Positions 47,652 to 58,104 of a stretch of DNA of 64,000 nt are shown one piece after another. The position numbers and the translations under genes were made by a program. The DNA lies in assembly GCA_047495785.1 (NCBI GenBank), contig JBLDXI010000020.1:2046001-2110000 (forward strand), given 5' to 3'. The DNA is from Lepidodermella squamata (lineage: Eukaryota > Gastrotricha). A model generated the notes under the pieces. It was not told where the DNA came from. It searched no databases and saw only the letters and a list, made by a program, of their open reading frames with translations. How positions within the stretch are numbered: position 1 is the first letter of the stretch; each line of letters opens with the position of its first letter.

Positions 47652-50600
47652 TCACTGGCGTTTCGATGACGGCGTGTCGAGCGAGTCGGCCACCGTAAAA
47701 CTCGACGATTGCGGGTTGCTGCCGTGCACCTGCTGCTGCCGTTTTCGAGCTTCGATCGTCGACGGCGATAACTCGCGCAGGCCACGTCGCGAAACTCGAA
47801 CTGGCGTTAGCGTGTTGTTGTTGTTGTTCATTGAAGCGTTGTGTTCGATGACGGTCGACACGGTTGACAACTGCTCGGTGGATGAGGCTGGGTTTTGTTC
47901 TACAGGCGGCAGCATGACGTGCGGCGTTCGACGAGCCGATATTAACGTGGCTTCACTCGCTAAAGTATTAAACAAAAATAAAAAAATTAGTCGAATAAAT
48001 TTGAAGTCCAAAAAATAACTGAATCATCAGGTAAATTAACTGAAGGAGAACACCTAGGTATTTAATGGATCTTACGTTTAGCGGACCCATAGGTGCCTGT
48101 TTGGGGACCAATGTTGCCTGTAAGAGCAGAACGATATGTTTCACAGTTGAAATATTAAAAAGTTTGCCACCGCTTAGCTTCAATTAAAATTTTACTACTC
48201 ATTCTTCGAAGCTTAGATTTTGCTCAGGATATAACACGAATTAAATATAACAGAATATCGCCAAATTTTTAGCCGTTAGAGTTTACAAATGTTTGCTTTT
48301 CTAAGCATTTCTACGAATTGAAGTTGGACTGAAATGACCCGAAATTTTACAGATCTCGGGAAAGCCACGCTGTAAGACTAAAAAGCGGCCTCCTTCGTTT
48401 GGATATTGTACCGAATGTTAAGCCTATACAGAATCGTTTCACCTAAATTTTCCATTATTTTTTTTTATTTTTGGTTATTTTTGATTAATTGGAATTCAAG
48501 TCAGACATTCAAGTGACATTTTTGGATTTTGAAGAATTTCGCACGTCGACTTCAACCTTACCTCAAGAAATTTTCTCAAAATTGGGGTTTTAAGAAAATA
48601 AGGATTATTTTACACCAGCTGGGGGTCGCTGGGGTCGCTTGATGATTTTCCTAGAACTTAATTTTGTTCATTTTTGGTCAAATTTCCGGAAAGAATATTC
48701 AAAAATAGCGTTATTATTCGACTGAAAATGCGGTTAAGAGCCAAATTCGTGAAAATATTGAAGACATTCCAGGAAAAACGGTTGTTAATTTGGTGATATT
48801 TTTATAGCTTGGACGCAAAATCTCGGAATTTTGAGCATCTTTTCCGACAGTGAAAAAGAAAAACGAACATTCTTCTAGGGGTAGCAGCCTGGGAAGAATA
48901 TTAGATTTTGGGGTCGACAAGGGTTAGGTGTTAAGAAGCCCTGTTTTGCACCTTCAACAGAGTTTTAGAGAGTAAAAATCGATTTATAATAGGTATCAAT
49001 TTTACAGATCAGCATTACAGCTTCGAGAACCAATATTTAAAAATATTCTAAATATTTAAAAAATTTGTCGAATTCGCATTCGAATTCGTCGGAAATGTTC
49101 TTGGTCTTGCATGGCAATTTCAAGTAATAAATCAGGTAAAATGGGTGACACATAGAGAACATTTTGAAAATTACCTCTGAAAAATGAATTCTTCGAAGTC
49201 GGAGAATCAGCTTGAGCTGCCGAGCCCAGGAAACCGCCGCCACTCGAGCTGTCATGCATCGCTGAACCCGCAGTGCCACCTTTCGGTCCAGCCTTACTAT
49301 TCACATTCTCTTCATTACTCGCCTGGGTGATATTCAACGCAGGCGGCTGTTTCTGCTGCAAACTAGCCGCGGCAACAATACGATTCCTCAAATCATTCGT
49401 CGCCTTTTTCGCAACTTGCAAGTCCCGATTGATTTCCTTACTCAACCTCTGCGCCCGTTCATCGACGCTAACCCGCGTCGAGTTGATATTCGACTCTTGA
49501 AGAGCAGTTTCCAGCGTCCTAACAACTCGATCCTTCTCATGCAGCTGCGTTTCCAACTGCGCGATTTGCAGCTTATTCCGCGACTGGGCGTCGCGTAACT
49601 CGACAATTCGATCGAACAAATGGGCCAATAACTGCCGCGCGTCATCGCCGCTAAGCACCTTCAACTGGTCGTGAACCATAGCCGTGCTCTGCCGAACAGC
49701 TTCAGCCGGCATTTTCGCCTCAACCTCCCCTAAAGCCTCCTGTCGATACTCAAGCGCTTGATCTACAGCATCAATAGCCTCCTCCAACTCGGCTAATCTC
49801 CGCTCTTCAGGCATAGATAGGACGAAACCCGAGGCGAGTCGATCGGCTAGAACCTTCCGTTGAGCGTCCAAATGAGCCCGGCCGGCTTGAAGGGCCGTTT
49901 CATCCGGGATCTGCGATAACTCCTGAGTCAAAGCCTGGGAACTCCTCATTTTTCTCAGGATCAATTTCTCACGCTCGGAGACCATCGCCTCTCGTTTCGC
50001 GAGCAACTCCTGCTGACCGGCTAGTTGCTGCTCCAACTGCCGCAGTTGCTCCCGGGCCGCTGTGACCTTTTCAACCTCATTCTCCAGCCATTGGCGATGG
50101 GTATCAACATCGTCACTGGTCGAATTAGATGGCCGGTTAGATTTTCGCCTAGCACTCACCAATTGATCGGCCCGTTGTCGTAGCATTCGCTCCTGTTGTT
50201 GGGATCTTTCCTCTAATTGACGAATTTTAACCTGATCCTTCTCAACCTCGCGCTCTAATTTCGTCTTTGTGTCCATTTCTTCTTTCAACCGCTTTTGTAG
50301 ATTCGCTTGTTGTTGCTTCAAATTACCGAGCGCGACCTTTAAATCGTCCAATTTAGCAGCGGAGTTTGCCTTCTCGCTCGCCTCGGCTTGCTTCTTTTTA
50401 AGGAGGGACATTTTCTTACGCGCCGCTTCTAATTTCTGCTCGTTATTCTCCGACCGGTCTTGCTCCATTTTCTCGACAACAGCCTGCATTTCGCGTAGTT
50501 CAGCCGCGGTTTGCTCCTTCTCGCGATGCAGCGCTCGGATGATTTCAGCCTGTTCCTGCGCCACTCGGTCCGTCTCGCGGCCTGATCGAACTAGTTGAGC

Positions 50601-53309
50601 GATCAATTGCTCCTTCAACCGAATTTGCGCCTGCAAATCGCCCAGCTGGTCGCTCAACTTGCTCGCCCGATCGCGACTTTCAGCCAGGGCGAGCGCGGCT
50701 TTTGTCGAATTTTGCGTCTTATTCTGCAGGGCTGGGGAGGCGGTCTGGCCTGCTGCGATTTTAGCAGCGATTTTTCGACCCTCCGTCACTTTGTAAGTAC
50801 CCCGGCGACCTTCCTTTAAATTTCCAGCTTTCTCCGCTGGTTCTTCATCGTCGCTTATCGACGGCCCGCTTTCCGCCGATTTTACCAGGACTGAGTCTGA
50901 ATCTTCGAGCCGGGATTGCAGCAGGGCGGACCGGGCTCGAAATGACTGCATAACTTTATCGGCTGAAACAAATGCCGGGCTCGTGTGGACGTGGCGAGAA
51001 ATCGGCCGAGATGCGTTGATTCGCTCCTGAACCGGCACAGATCTCGGTCTTTGGCTCGAGACCGGTAGGATATTCGTCGGACGAAACCGCTGGTAATTGC
51101 CGGTATCACTTCGGGTTTCGGCCTGATTTTCGTCGATTGCCTGGAACATGAGACTAGCTCCGACGTCGATTGATCGAGAAACAAGATTGGCTCGAGCGTT
51201 AAGAGCTTGTTGTTGTTTGGCTCGAAGTTCTGAGACTTCTAGCTCTTTAGAAACCAACATTTGCTGCAAACGCGCAATTTCGCTCGAAAATTTATTAACT
51301 TCCCCTGCCAATTTTTCACGATCTCGCATCTATAATAAATAAATAAATAAAAATTAATTAATTTGAAAAAATTAATTATCCAATTAATTAAAAATTAATA
51401 AAAAAAATAACGTTATTTAGTTAAATAAAATAAAATAAATAATGACTCATTCTTAATTTTAAAATTAAATTTACCGCATCTTCCGCCGTTTTCTCAAGCG
51501 ACCGAATTTGCTTAGCCCGATCCGCGAAAATTTCCTCGTCGCTTTTCAGCTCTTCCTTAGCCCGTTTCAGCTCATCCTCAAGTTTTTTGATAGTTTCACT
51601 GAATATTTCGTCGATATGCTCGGTTGGTAGGGTTGAGTTGCGTAGTTGATCAATAATTCCCAGCCAAGATTTGAACCTCGAATTTTGAGATGTTGACAGA
51701 AGTTGCGCCTGGTCCAGGGCGATCAGTTGCCGGTAAGCTTCCTCAGAAGCAACTCGATACTGAGCACACATAGCGTGTAAACTGCCGATTTTATCTTCCA
51801 GCTCTCTTAGCCGGTTCGATTGGTCATCTGATGAAGAAACAACGTCCTGCCCAACGGCGGCTAGATTAGCCATGACTGTTCTCTGGCGGTTTAGCTCGTC
51901 ACGCAGCGTCATGATTTCGCTTTTCATTGCTTCGAATTTTTTCGTTTGAGCATCTTGGTTTATCACAGGTTTGTTTTTGATATTACGGGCTCGGCTAGCG
52001 TAGTTGAGAGAGTTCAAACTTTCGTCCATGTCTGAATCAGCCGGGCCAATGCAGCAAATCATTAGCGTTTTAGCGTTACCGCCGAGTGAATCTTTCAAGA
52101 GACGAGTAATTTTCGAGTCACGGTAAGGGACATGGGTCGATCTACGACGCGGGTCTGACAAAGCACTGATCACGTTTCCCAACGCCAGAAGTCCGGAATT
52201 TATGTGAACAGATTCTGAACAGAAAATGTAGATTTTTTCTCGAGCTGATTAGTCAAATCTTACCTTTGAATCGGTCGCCAACGTTTTTGGTTCTAGCTGC
52301 GCGCTCACTGCCCGCCAAGTCGACAAAATGAAATTTCGAGCGAATAATGTGATGCATTGTGTTATCTTTTGATATTAAAATTACAGTAAGGAAATGAGCC
52401 ACGAATTGTACTCAGCACTTACTTTGTTGTCCCTCGACAGCATCGACTATGTCATGCTTAACATCCAATTCGCTCATCCAAGTTTGCTCTGATAATTAAC
52501 GAATAAGTGATACAGTTTAGGCAATGATATGAATGTATACCTAGAGTAACTGTGAAAACGGAATGGGATCGACTTGATTGATCATTCATTCCAGTTGCAC
52601 CAGTGTGACGCACCGCTGAGCCTCGGCGCAAACAGGCTATTACTTCAGCTTCATTTGTACACACAACCTCTTCAACTCCGAACAGAACTGTGTTTCCTGC
52701 ATCATCTTCGCGTATGTGAAGGTCTTTGCAGCTAGTGTCTGGTCGAAGCAGATCATGAAGCTCTTCTTTGTATATCTCAATGTAAGACACCCGAATAGAG
52801 TAGACCTTTCCGGCTTTGTGCTAAAAATATTGATTCTAAGATTATGCATCTTCAATGACTGAAGAAATTACCCTCAGTTGATGAAAGAAAGCGGAGATAG
52901 CTCTAGGAACGACACCGAAATGATCATCTTCGTCCGGGTCAAGGACATGGCCTGTCACGGTGTGAGTTTTACCAGATCCCTTTAATTAACAAGGTTAAAC
53001 GTGAAAGACATGAGTAATCGTAAAATTACGCACCGTTTGACCATACGCAAAGACTGTTGCGTTATAGCCTTCCAGAAATCCGTTGACGAGCGGAGTAACA
53101 CAAGCCTCGTATACTTCCACTTGAGTAGACCGGGGCGCAAAAACATAGTCGAAGGAAAAAGTTTTGTCGCGACCAATGATAAGTTGGTTTGTAGCTAAAA
53201 CTAATCTAACACAACTTCGCTCATTTCCAACCTTTTCTCGTTCAACTAGAGGACGAACACGCACAGCGACTTTAACAGCAGTTTCTTCTTCATTCTTGCC
53301 GTTCAGCAT
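47652..53309 (-). CDS. Kinesin-4-type motor, KIF7/KIF27 (Costal-2) group
   Basis: Nine exons (53309-53034, 52979-52872, 52820-52541, 52488-52423, 52365-52264, 52214-51475, 51329-49175, 48117-48076, 47959-47652) give 1358 residues. The motor (residues 1-340) has VAVRVRPL, FAYGQTGSGKTHT (P-loop split by intron 1), NDQSSRSHS (switch I) and VDLAGSERAA (switch II), then PYRDSKITRLLKDSLGG. The SYIEIYKEELHDLL, HIREDDAGNTV and SPEEER-like stalk blocks (SMPEERRLAELEEAIDAVDQALEY) point to KIF7/KIF27 rather than KIF4 or KIF21. A long coiled coil covers about residues 500-1180. In animals these kinesins act in Hedgehog signalling or motile cilia. Exon 8 is a 42-nt microexon, inferred from matching phases and consensus sites. 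Confidence 0.88.
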
Positions 53310-53877
53310 TTTAAGATTTCTAGAAGATAACAAATGATGGATTCCACGTAAATATAAAATATGAAGAATTAGGCATCATCGCAGCTATGGACGAGCCACA
53401 CACCGTTCGAGATAAGACATATCTCCATATTGCATTCCATATTGGGGCCATATTGCACCCTCCTACGCCCGGTGAGGTACAGCCCTGTCTATGATGATTA
53501 CAGCTTTACACTTCGATGAGTTTCGCCGCCGAACTTAATGTGAGGAAAGGAGGATGATCGTAGATTATTGACGGTCGTCCCAGAGCAAATACCTGGGGAT
53601 ACGACAGGCTACGCTTGCATTCTTTAGCACCTACAGCGGGTAACGGGTATATCCGTGTCGATAGCCGTTAATCACCTGTATCATCGCCTCTCCAACATAC
53701 TTCGTTTGGCTTTAACATTAACACCACAAAGCGCATGGCAGACGAGAAGGGGAAGGGGCTTGACTCCTTCAACGGAATAAAACCCTGTTTATGGCTCACC
53801 TCTCTCACGCCCTTTCCTAGCTTTGAAACAAGGTCCTAGATAAGTAAGTATCGAGTACCCAACATGAATTTTACGAA
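53310..53877. other. GC-richer segment between kinesin and LINE
   Basis: From about 53390 to 53860 the base composition is clearly less AT-rich than in the neighbours. There is no open frame and no tRNA or rRNA signature that I recognise. It may be the kinesin 5' region, an older insertion, or part of the LINE family sequence. Confidence 0.4.
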
Positions 53878-53941
53878 TGAATCAGCTAGCAGCTCATCGC
53901 GGAGGATTACATTTTTCATGGGTTGCAAACGTTAGCGTCCT
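53878..53941. repeat. 64-bp direct repeat, copy 1 (3' side of LINE)
   Basis: This copy matches 58041-58104 base for base, from TGAATCAGC to TTAGCGTCCT. Flanking bases differ on both sides. The two copies bracket the LINE precisely, so they are either a long target-site duplication or a terminal direct repeat of the element. Confidence 0.9.
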
Positions 53942-54083
53942 ATTCTATTCGTTCCATTTATTTCCACAGCACCGTCGATGAATTAATCAATATTAATTAA
54001 ACATATATATGGGGGAAAAAAGAAAAACAGACAATTGTAGCCAGGTTAATAAATGAAAAAACAATTACCTGCCTATCACATGA

Positions 54084-57000
54084 TTAAGCAGGGATAGTAT
54101 TATACTTGTTAATTTTTTCTACTTCTCGTAACCAGGATAAGAGTGATAACATTTCCGGTTCTTTATCTAGATCAGTGTAGAAGAATATTTTTTCGAAATA
54201 ATTATAGGCATTGCTAGGGATATTTGCACGTTTATTTTTAGTCGACATGTTGGCCGAATCGCAGGACGACAGGTAGTGTACCAGCATGTGCCAACTGTCC
54301 AAAGCTGGGTTCACCGGCGAATTGCAACGTAAGCATTTGCCAGATGAAATATATATCATAGGTTTGAAGGTAGAGTTACACCTGATCCGCAATAATGTGT
54401 TAACGAGCGGGCGGGGTAGGAGGCGGCTGTAGTCGACCAGAATCGATGGTTTTTTAACCAGTGAGACGTCGTATGGGGAGCAAGAAATGTGGAGGGCCAT
54501 GCGTTCATGACATTCAGCTCTCGATAATTCAAATAAGGCACGCTTGACTAGGTCAATCTTGATGTGCACTGGGCAACCCGCTTCGAGCAACCAACTGAGG
54601 TTCAACTTTTCCAGCTCGCGCCGTCCTTTGATGAGAAGATTACGGGTGGGTTGAGAAAGCTGTCGGAGGTTAAGCATGGCATGGTGAAGTAGAGTATTTT
54701 CAGCGGACGATTGCATCTTGAACAACATACGTAGTGCGGCAATGACTCTGGCCTGGGCTGGCGAGACCAATTTGAATTCGGTGTCGATCAGGTCATGGCT
54801 GGTAGAGATGGGAAGATTAAATGCTTTTTTAATGAATCGCGAATGACTGGGCGGCGAGGATGAAGGAGTGAACAAACCCCATATTTCAGCACCGTGCGTG
54901 TAGGTGGATAGAACGCAGGTGTTATATAATTCACGAATATTTTCCGGTGACATATCGTTGAAATGATGAAAAAGAGTGGGAACTATACCAATAGCACGCT
55001 GGATTTTCATGGCCGCGTGTTTGATGGCGCCGCTGTAAAGTAGCCTGTCCGATACGATGATACCCAGGTAAGTGAAATCTCGAACAACTTCGAGTTGTGC
55101 ACCTTCGTATGAGACTTCAGTGTTGATGGGATCAAAGCTTTTATGAAAAACCATGACTTTAGTCTTCTTAACATTTACCGTCAGCTCATTCGCCGCCGAA
55201 TAACAGCTCAGTTTGTACAGGTACTTTTGAAGTTCGATAGCTCGATAGGCAAAAAACACAAGGTCATCGGCGTACAAGATAACCCGGATAGTGAGAAGAC
55301 CAAGCGGAAGACCTTTGCACTGTAGTTTAGCGAACTCGTCGACGATATCGTCGATAAATAGCGTGAACAAGAGAGGCGAGAGCGGATCTCCCTGTTTGAC
55401 GCCGCGATTAAGGGGAAAAGAATCGGTTACATCACCATTGACCAAGATCGACGCTCGGCAGTTAGAGTACATATTGGCAATTATTCGAACGAAGCCCTCA
55501 GGAATACCACGCTGGCGAAGTTTTTTCAGCAGTAACTGATGATTGATCGTGTCAAACGCGCTAGTGTAGTCGACGAAACAGGCGTAGACAGGGACGCCAC
55601 GCTCTACCTCTGGAGCTAAACCGCAATGAAGAACTGTAGCGCCATCGTTAGTGGATAAACCGGATTGGAAACCAAATTGCTCAACGTTCAGAGGGCGGCC
55701 CGCTTTGGAATCGGGATGAAGCCACGCACGGAGCCTGGAGTCTAGGATTTTAGAGAAGAGCTTTGCGACGCACGGCTGCAAAGAGATAGGACGGTAGTTG
55801 CCGACGTTGTTAGCATCCCCCTTTTTGAACACAGGAGTGATCAAGGAAGTCTTCCACTCCTCTGGGTATGTCCCTTCAGAGATTATTTTCGAATAGAGCA
55901 CTGAGAGGTAAGGAGCCATTAGGGTGATTTCGTCATTTATGTTTGAAAATTTCACACCATCGAGACCAGCGGCAGATGAGAGGTTACAGTCCTTCAGATT
56001 CTCAATTATCTCTTCTTGCGTTACAGGCGAGAGCAGAATGGCGATACCGATTACCGAGTCATTCCCATCAGCAGGAGTTTCGACATCGCGATTATTAAAA
56101 GCAAGTTGGGAGGCAAAAATATTTTTGAAATGAGCGAAAAATTCAGCTGGCGACGGAGTGATCACATTTAGTTTATCTTTCTTTTTCAGACGCCAGACAG
56201 AGTTCGGGGATTTTACAATCGAGTCAAAAGTTGACTTATCTTTGTTGCAGAGGTCGGTCGGGCGGGTTTTCGGCTGGCCATGTTGGCTAGAGCGGATCAC
56301 TGCGGCTTCCCTGGCAATACTTGATAACAATGCCGCCATTTCATTCGCGTGCAGCTTGTCGCAGTGGCTTGACGAGATTGGCAGATTCTTTCTCAAAACA
56401 TAATTGAACTTGGTTTTGTCGAGTTTCGGGCGCTTCTGTGACAGTTCAGGGCGTTTTATTGACGCTACTATCCACGTGTGGTCTGAGCGGACACCAGAGT
56501 GGTTGGGGGGAGCAAAGTCCCCCACTTCGAAATGGGAGACTAGTCGCAACAGAGACACGTTCGAGAATGCGTAGTCAATGACTGAGCCATTTTGGTGAGC
56601 AGCTGACCAGTGGGTACATTTGCCGGCTAAATCAGGTGCAACCCTGCCGTTGAGGATTATAAGATTGGAATAGTTAATAAATGACATAAATGCATCGAGA
56701 TCACTAGACGTATTGGCTGTTTCCTGAGACTTGCGAGTGCCCAATTGTAACGGGGAAATCAGTTCAGGGGGTACTTCTAGCTGTTCACCAATGCGCTTGT
56801 TCATGTCCCCCAAAACCAACAGACGAAATTCAGACTGGTATTTACAAGACATTGTCAATATATCATCAGTAAGTTTTTCGAAAAGATTATCTAGCCCAGG
56901 TGGGATATAGACAAAGCAGACAACAAAACGGACTGGGTCAGTTATTTCCACAAATATCCAGTTTTGAGTTTTGAGCAAGACAGACGATTTGAACAGATTG

Positions 57001-57242
57001 CTAGAGTATAGAACGAAGCCCCCAGACAGGCCAGAGGTATCGGTATTGAGCTTAGCAGGTACAGTCACATTAGAAAAGTTGTCAATTGTAGGGGGTGACC
57101 ACGAATCATCCTTGCGAGTTTCAGTTACAACAAAGAAATGACATATTGAGCTTAGATAGCTAATAAAAGGTGATTTAATAGTTGAATATCCATTTAGGTT
57201 CCAGTAGCCACACAACACGTCCGACGGGCTGCGGAAAAAGTC
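54084..57242 (-). CDS. LINE ORF2: APE endonuclease and reverse transcriptase
   Basis: About 1050 residues open without interruption. The N-terminal endonuclease domain begins WNLNGYS, then TETR, VLGDMN and a terminal SDH (HSGVRSDHTW). The reverse transcriptase follows with GLDGVK, TPVFKKGDANNVGNYRPISL, CFVDYTSAFDTINH, GVKQGDPLSPLLFTLFIDD and the catalytic LYADDLV. Near the C-terminus a Cys/His cluster (CLRC...H...H...C) resembles the zinc-knuckle of LINE ORF2 proteins. No ATG precedes the endonuclease motifs, because the first in-frame ATG lies inside the domain. The start is therefore given as the codon after the ORF1 stop. Confidence 0.85.
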   Translation of the reverse strand, partial: DFFRSPSDVLCGYWNLNGYSTIKSPFISYLSSICHFFVVTETRKDDSWSPPTIDNFSNVTVPAKLNTDTSGLSGGFVLYSSNLFKSSVLLKTQNWIFVEITDPVRFVVCFVYIPPGLDNLFEKLTDDILTMSCKYQSEFRLLVLGDMNKRIGEQLEVPPELISPLQLGTRKSQETANTSSDLDAFMSFINYSNLIILNGRVAPDLAGKCTHWSAAHQNGSVIDYAFSNVSLLRLVSHFEVGDFAPPNHSGVRSDHTWIVASIKRPELSQKRPKLDKTKFNYVLRKNLPISSSHCDKLHANEMAALLSSIAREAAVIRSSQHGQPKTRPTDLCNKDKSTFDSIVKSPNSVWRLKKKDKLNVITPSPAEFFAHFKNIFASQLAFNNRDVETPADGNDSVIGIAILLSPVTQEEIIENLKDCNLSSAAGLDGVKFSNINDEITLMAPYLSVLYSKIISEGTYPEEWKTSLITPVFKKGDANNVGNYRPISLQPCVAKLFSKILDSRLRAWLHPDSKAGRPLNVEQFGFQSGLSTNDGATVLHCGLAPEVERGVPVYACFVDYTSAFDTINHQLLLKKLRQRGIPEGFVRIIANMYSNCRASILVNGDVTDSFPLNRGVKQGDPLSPLLFTLFIDDIVDEFAKLQCKGLPLGLLTIRVILYADDLVFFAYRAIELQKYLYKLSCYSAANELTVNVKKTKVMVFHKSFDPINTEVSYEGAQLEVVRDFTYLGIIVSDRLLYSGAIKHAAMKIQRAIGIVPTLFHHFNDMSPENIRELYNTCVLSTYTHGAEIWGLFTPSSSPPSHSRFIKKAFNLPISTSHDLIDTEFKLVSPAQARVIAALRMLFKMQSSAENTLLHHAMLNLRQLSQPTRNLLIKGRRELEKLNLSWLLEAGCPVHIKIDLVKRALFELSRAECHERMALHISCSPYDVSLVKKPSILVDYSRLLPRPLVNTLLRIRCNSTFKPMIYISSGKCLRCNSPVNPALDSWHMLVHYLSSCDSANMSTKNKRANIPSNAYNYFEKIFFYTDLDKEPEMLSLLSWLREVEKINKYNTIPA

Positions 57243-57971
57243 CTACGTGCGCTTCACAAAATGCGAGTCGAAAGACTCCGGGGTTTCAAGTGTTTGCACC
57301 ACTTTAAAGCTGGCACCATCAGCGACTGCAGCGAACCGCCCAACCACGGCGCCATCTTTGGTCAGCTGAATTCGATTACGGCGGATCAGAAAGAGGTCGC
57401 AGGCTTCATCCTGCTTGGATTTGATACCGTGGTCATACAACTTCTTCCGCATGTCGCGGTTCTGGTCGGACAGCCACGGTCTGATTTTTACGGCTTTATC
57501 ATCTTCAGGTATTGCCTTGATAACTTCGGATATTTTCCCTCGGAGAAGCGTTGAATCATTAGGTATGATGTGGATAGGTCTCGGTCTGGGAGGGTCGCCA
57601 CCAGCCACAGCAGCTCTCGGCTTGCCCATTCGTCGGACCTTGAACTTCTTGTCCTTGAGGAGGGGGATTAACTTTACAATTTTCTCCTTTAGCTTTTTTC
57701 CGTCGTCATCGTCGTCGATTTCCTCAACGTTGTTTACAACGACCGTATCCTTGTTGGCCTCATCTTTGGCTTTTTGCTCCACGGTTTTTGAGACGGTAAT
57801 GAGGGTTTGCAGCGATTTCGATACCCCAGCTAGAGTCTCTTCGTTGTTGATCAGTTTACTAATCAATTTCTCTTTATCCGCAACTTGTGCTTGGAGCTGG
57901 AGACAGTAGTCGATGACTTGCGCTTTGTCCATTTTCTCCAAAGCCTTCCTGGATATCGGTATCTCTGCCAT
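57243..57971 (-). CDS. LINE ORF1 protein
   Basis: The 242-residue ORF starts at the ATG at 57971 and ends at TAG (57243-57245). It has an N-terminal coiled coil (residues 10-75, QAQVADKEKLISKLINNEE), an acidic patch (EEIDDDDDGKK), a basic linker and a C-terminal region (IHIIPNDSTLLRGKI, IRPWLSDQNRDMRKKLYDHG). The coiled-coil plus basic RNA-binding layout is typical of LINE ORF1 nucleic-acid chaperones. I see no CCHC knuckles. The next codons after the stop continue in the same frame into the ORF2 endonuclease. Confidence 0.8.
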   Translation of the reverse strand: MAEIPISRKALEKMDKAQVIDYCLQLQAQVADKEKLISKLINNEETLAGVSKSLQTLITVSKTVEQKAKDEANKDTVVVNNVEEIDDDDDGKKLKEKIVKLIPLLKDKKFKVRRMGKPRAAVAGGDPPRPRPIHIIPNDSTLLRGKISEVIKAIPEDDKAVKIRPWLSDQNRDMRKKLYDHGIKSKQDEACDLFLIRRNRIQLTKDGAVVGRFAAVADGASFKVVQTLETPESFDSHFVKRT

Positions 57972-58040
57972 GATCGTACACAGTACTTATATAAACGTCT
58001 CCTATCTCAGAAAATTTAATATTCAATCGCAGATATTTCC

Positions 58041-58104
58041 TGAATCAGCTAGCAGCTCATCGCGGAGGATTACATTTTTCATGGGTTGCAAACGTTAGCG
58101 TCCT
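58041..58104. repeat. 64-bp direct repeat, copy 2 (5' side of LINE)
   Basis: Identical partner of 53878-53941, about 70 bp upstream of the ORF1 start codon on the minus strand. Confidence 0.9.

Larger units (their letters stand above)
53942..58040 (-). mobile_element. Non-LTR retrotransposon (LINE), apparently full length
   Basis: On the minus strand the element carries a short 5' leader, an ORF1 protein (57971-57243), an endonuclease/reverse transcriptase ORF2 (57242-54084) and a 3' region of about 140 bp with AATAAA. It lies between perfect 64-bp direct repeats (53878-53941 and 58041-58104). No long terminal repeats and no long poly-A tract are visible. The reading frames contain no lesions apart from the TAG between ORF1 and ORF2, so the copy looks young and possibly active. 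It sits about 600 bp upstream of the kinesin start. I cannot name the LINE clade with confidence; APE-type endonuclease rules out R2-type elements. Confidence 0.85.
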
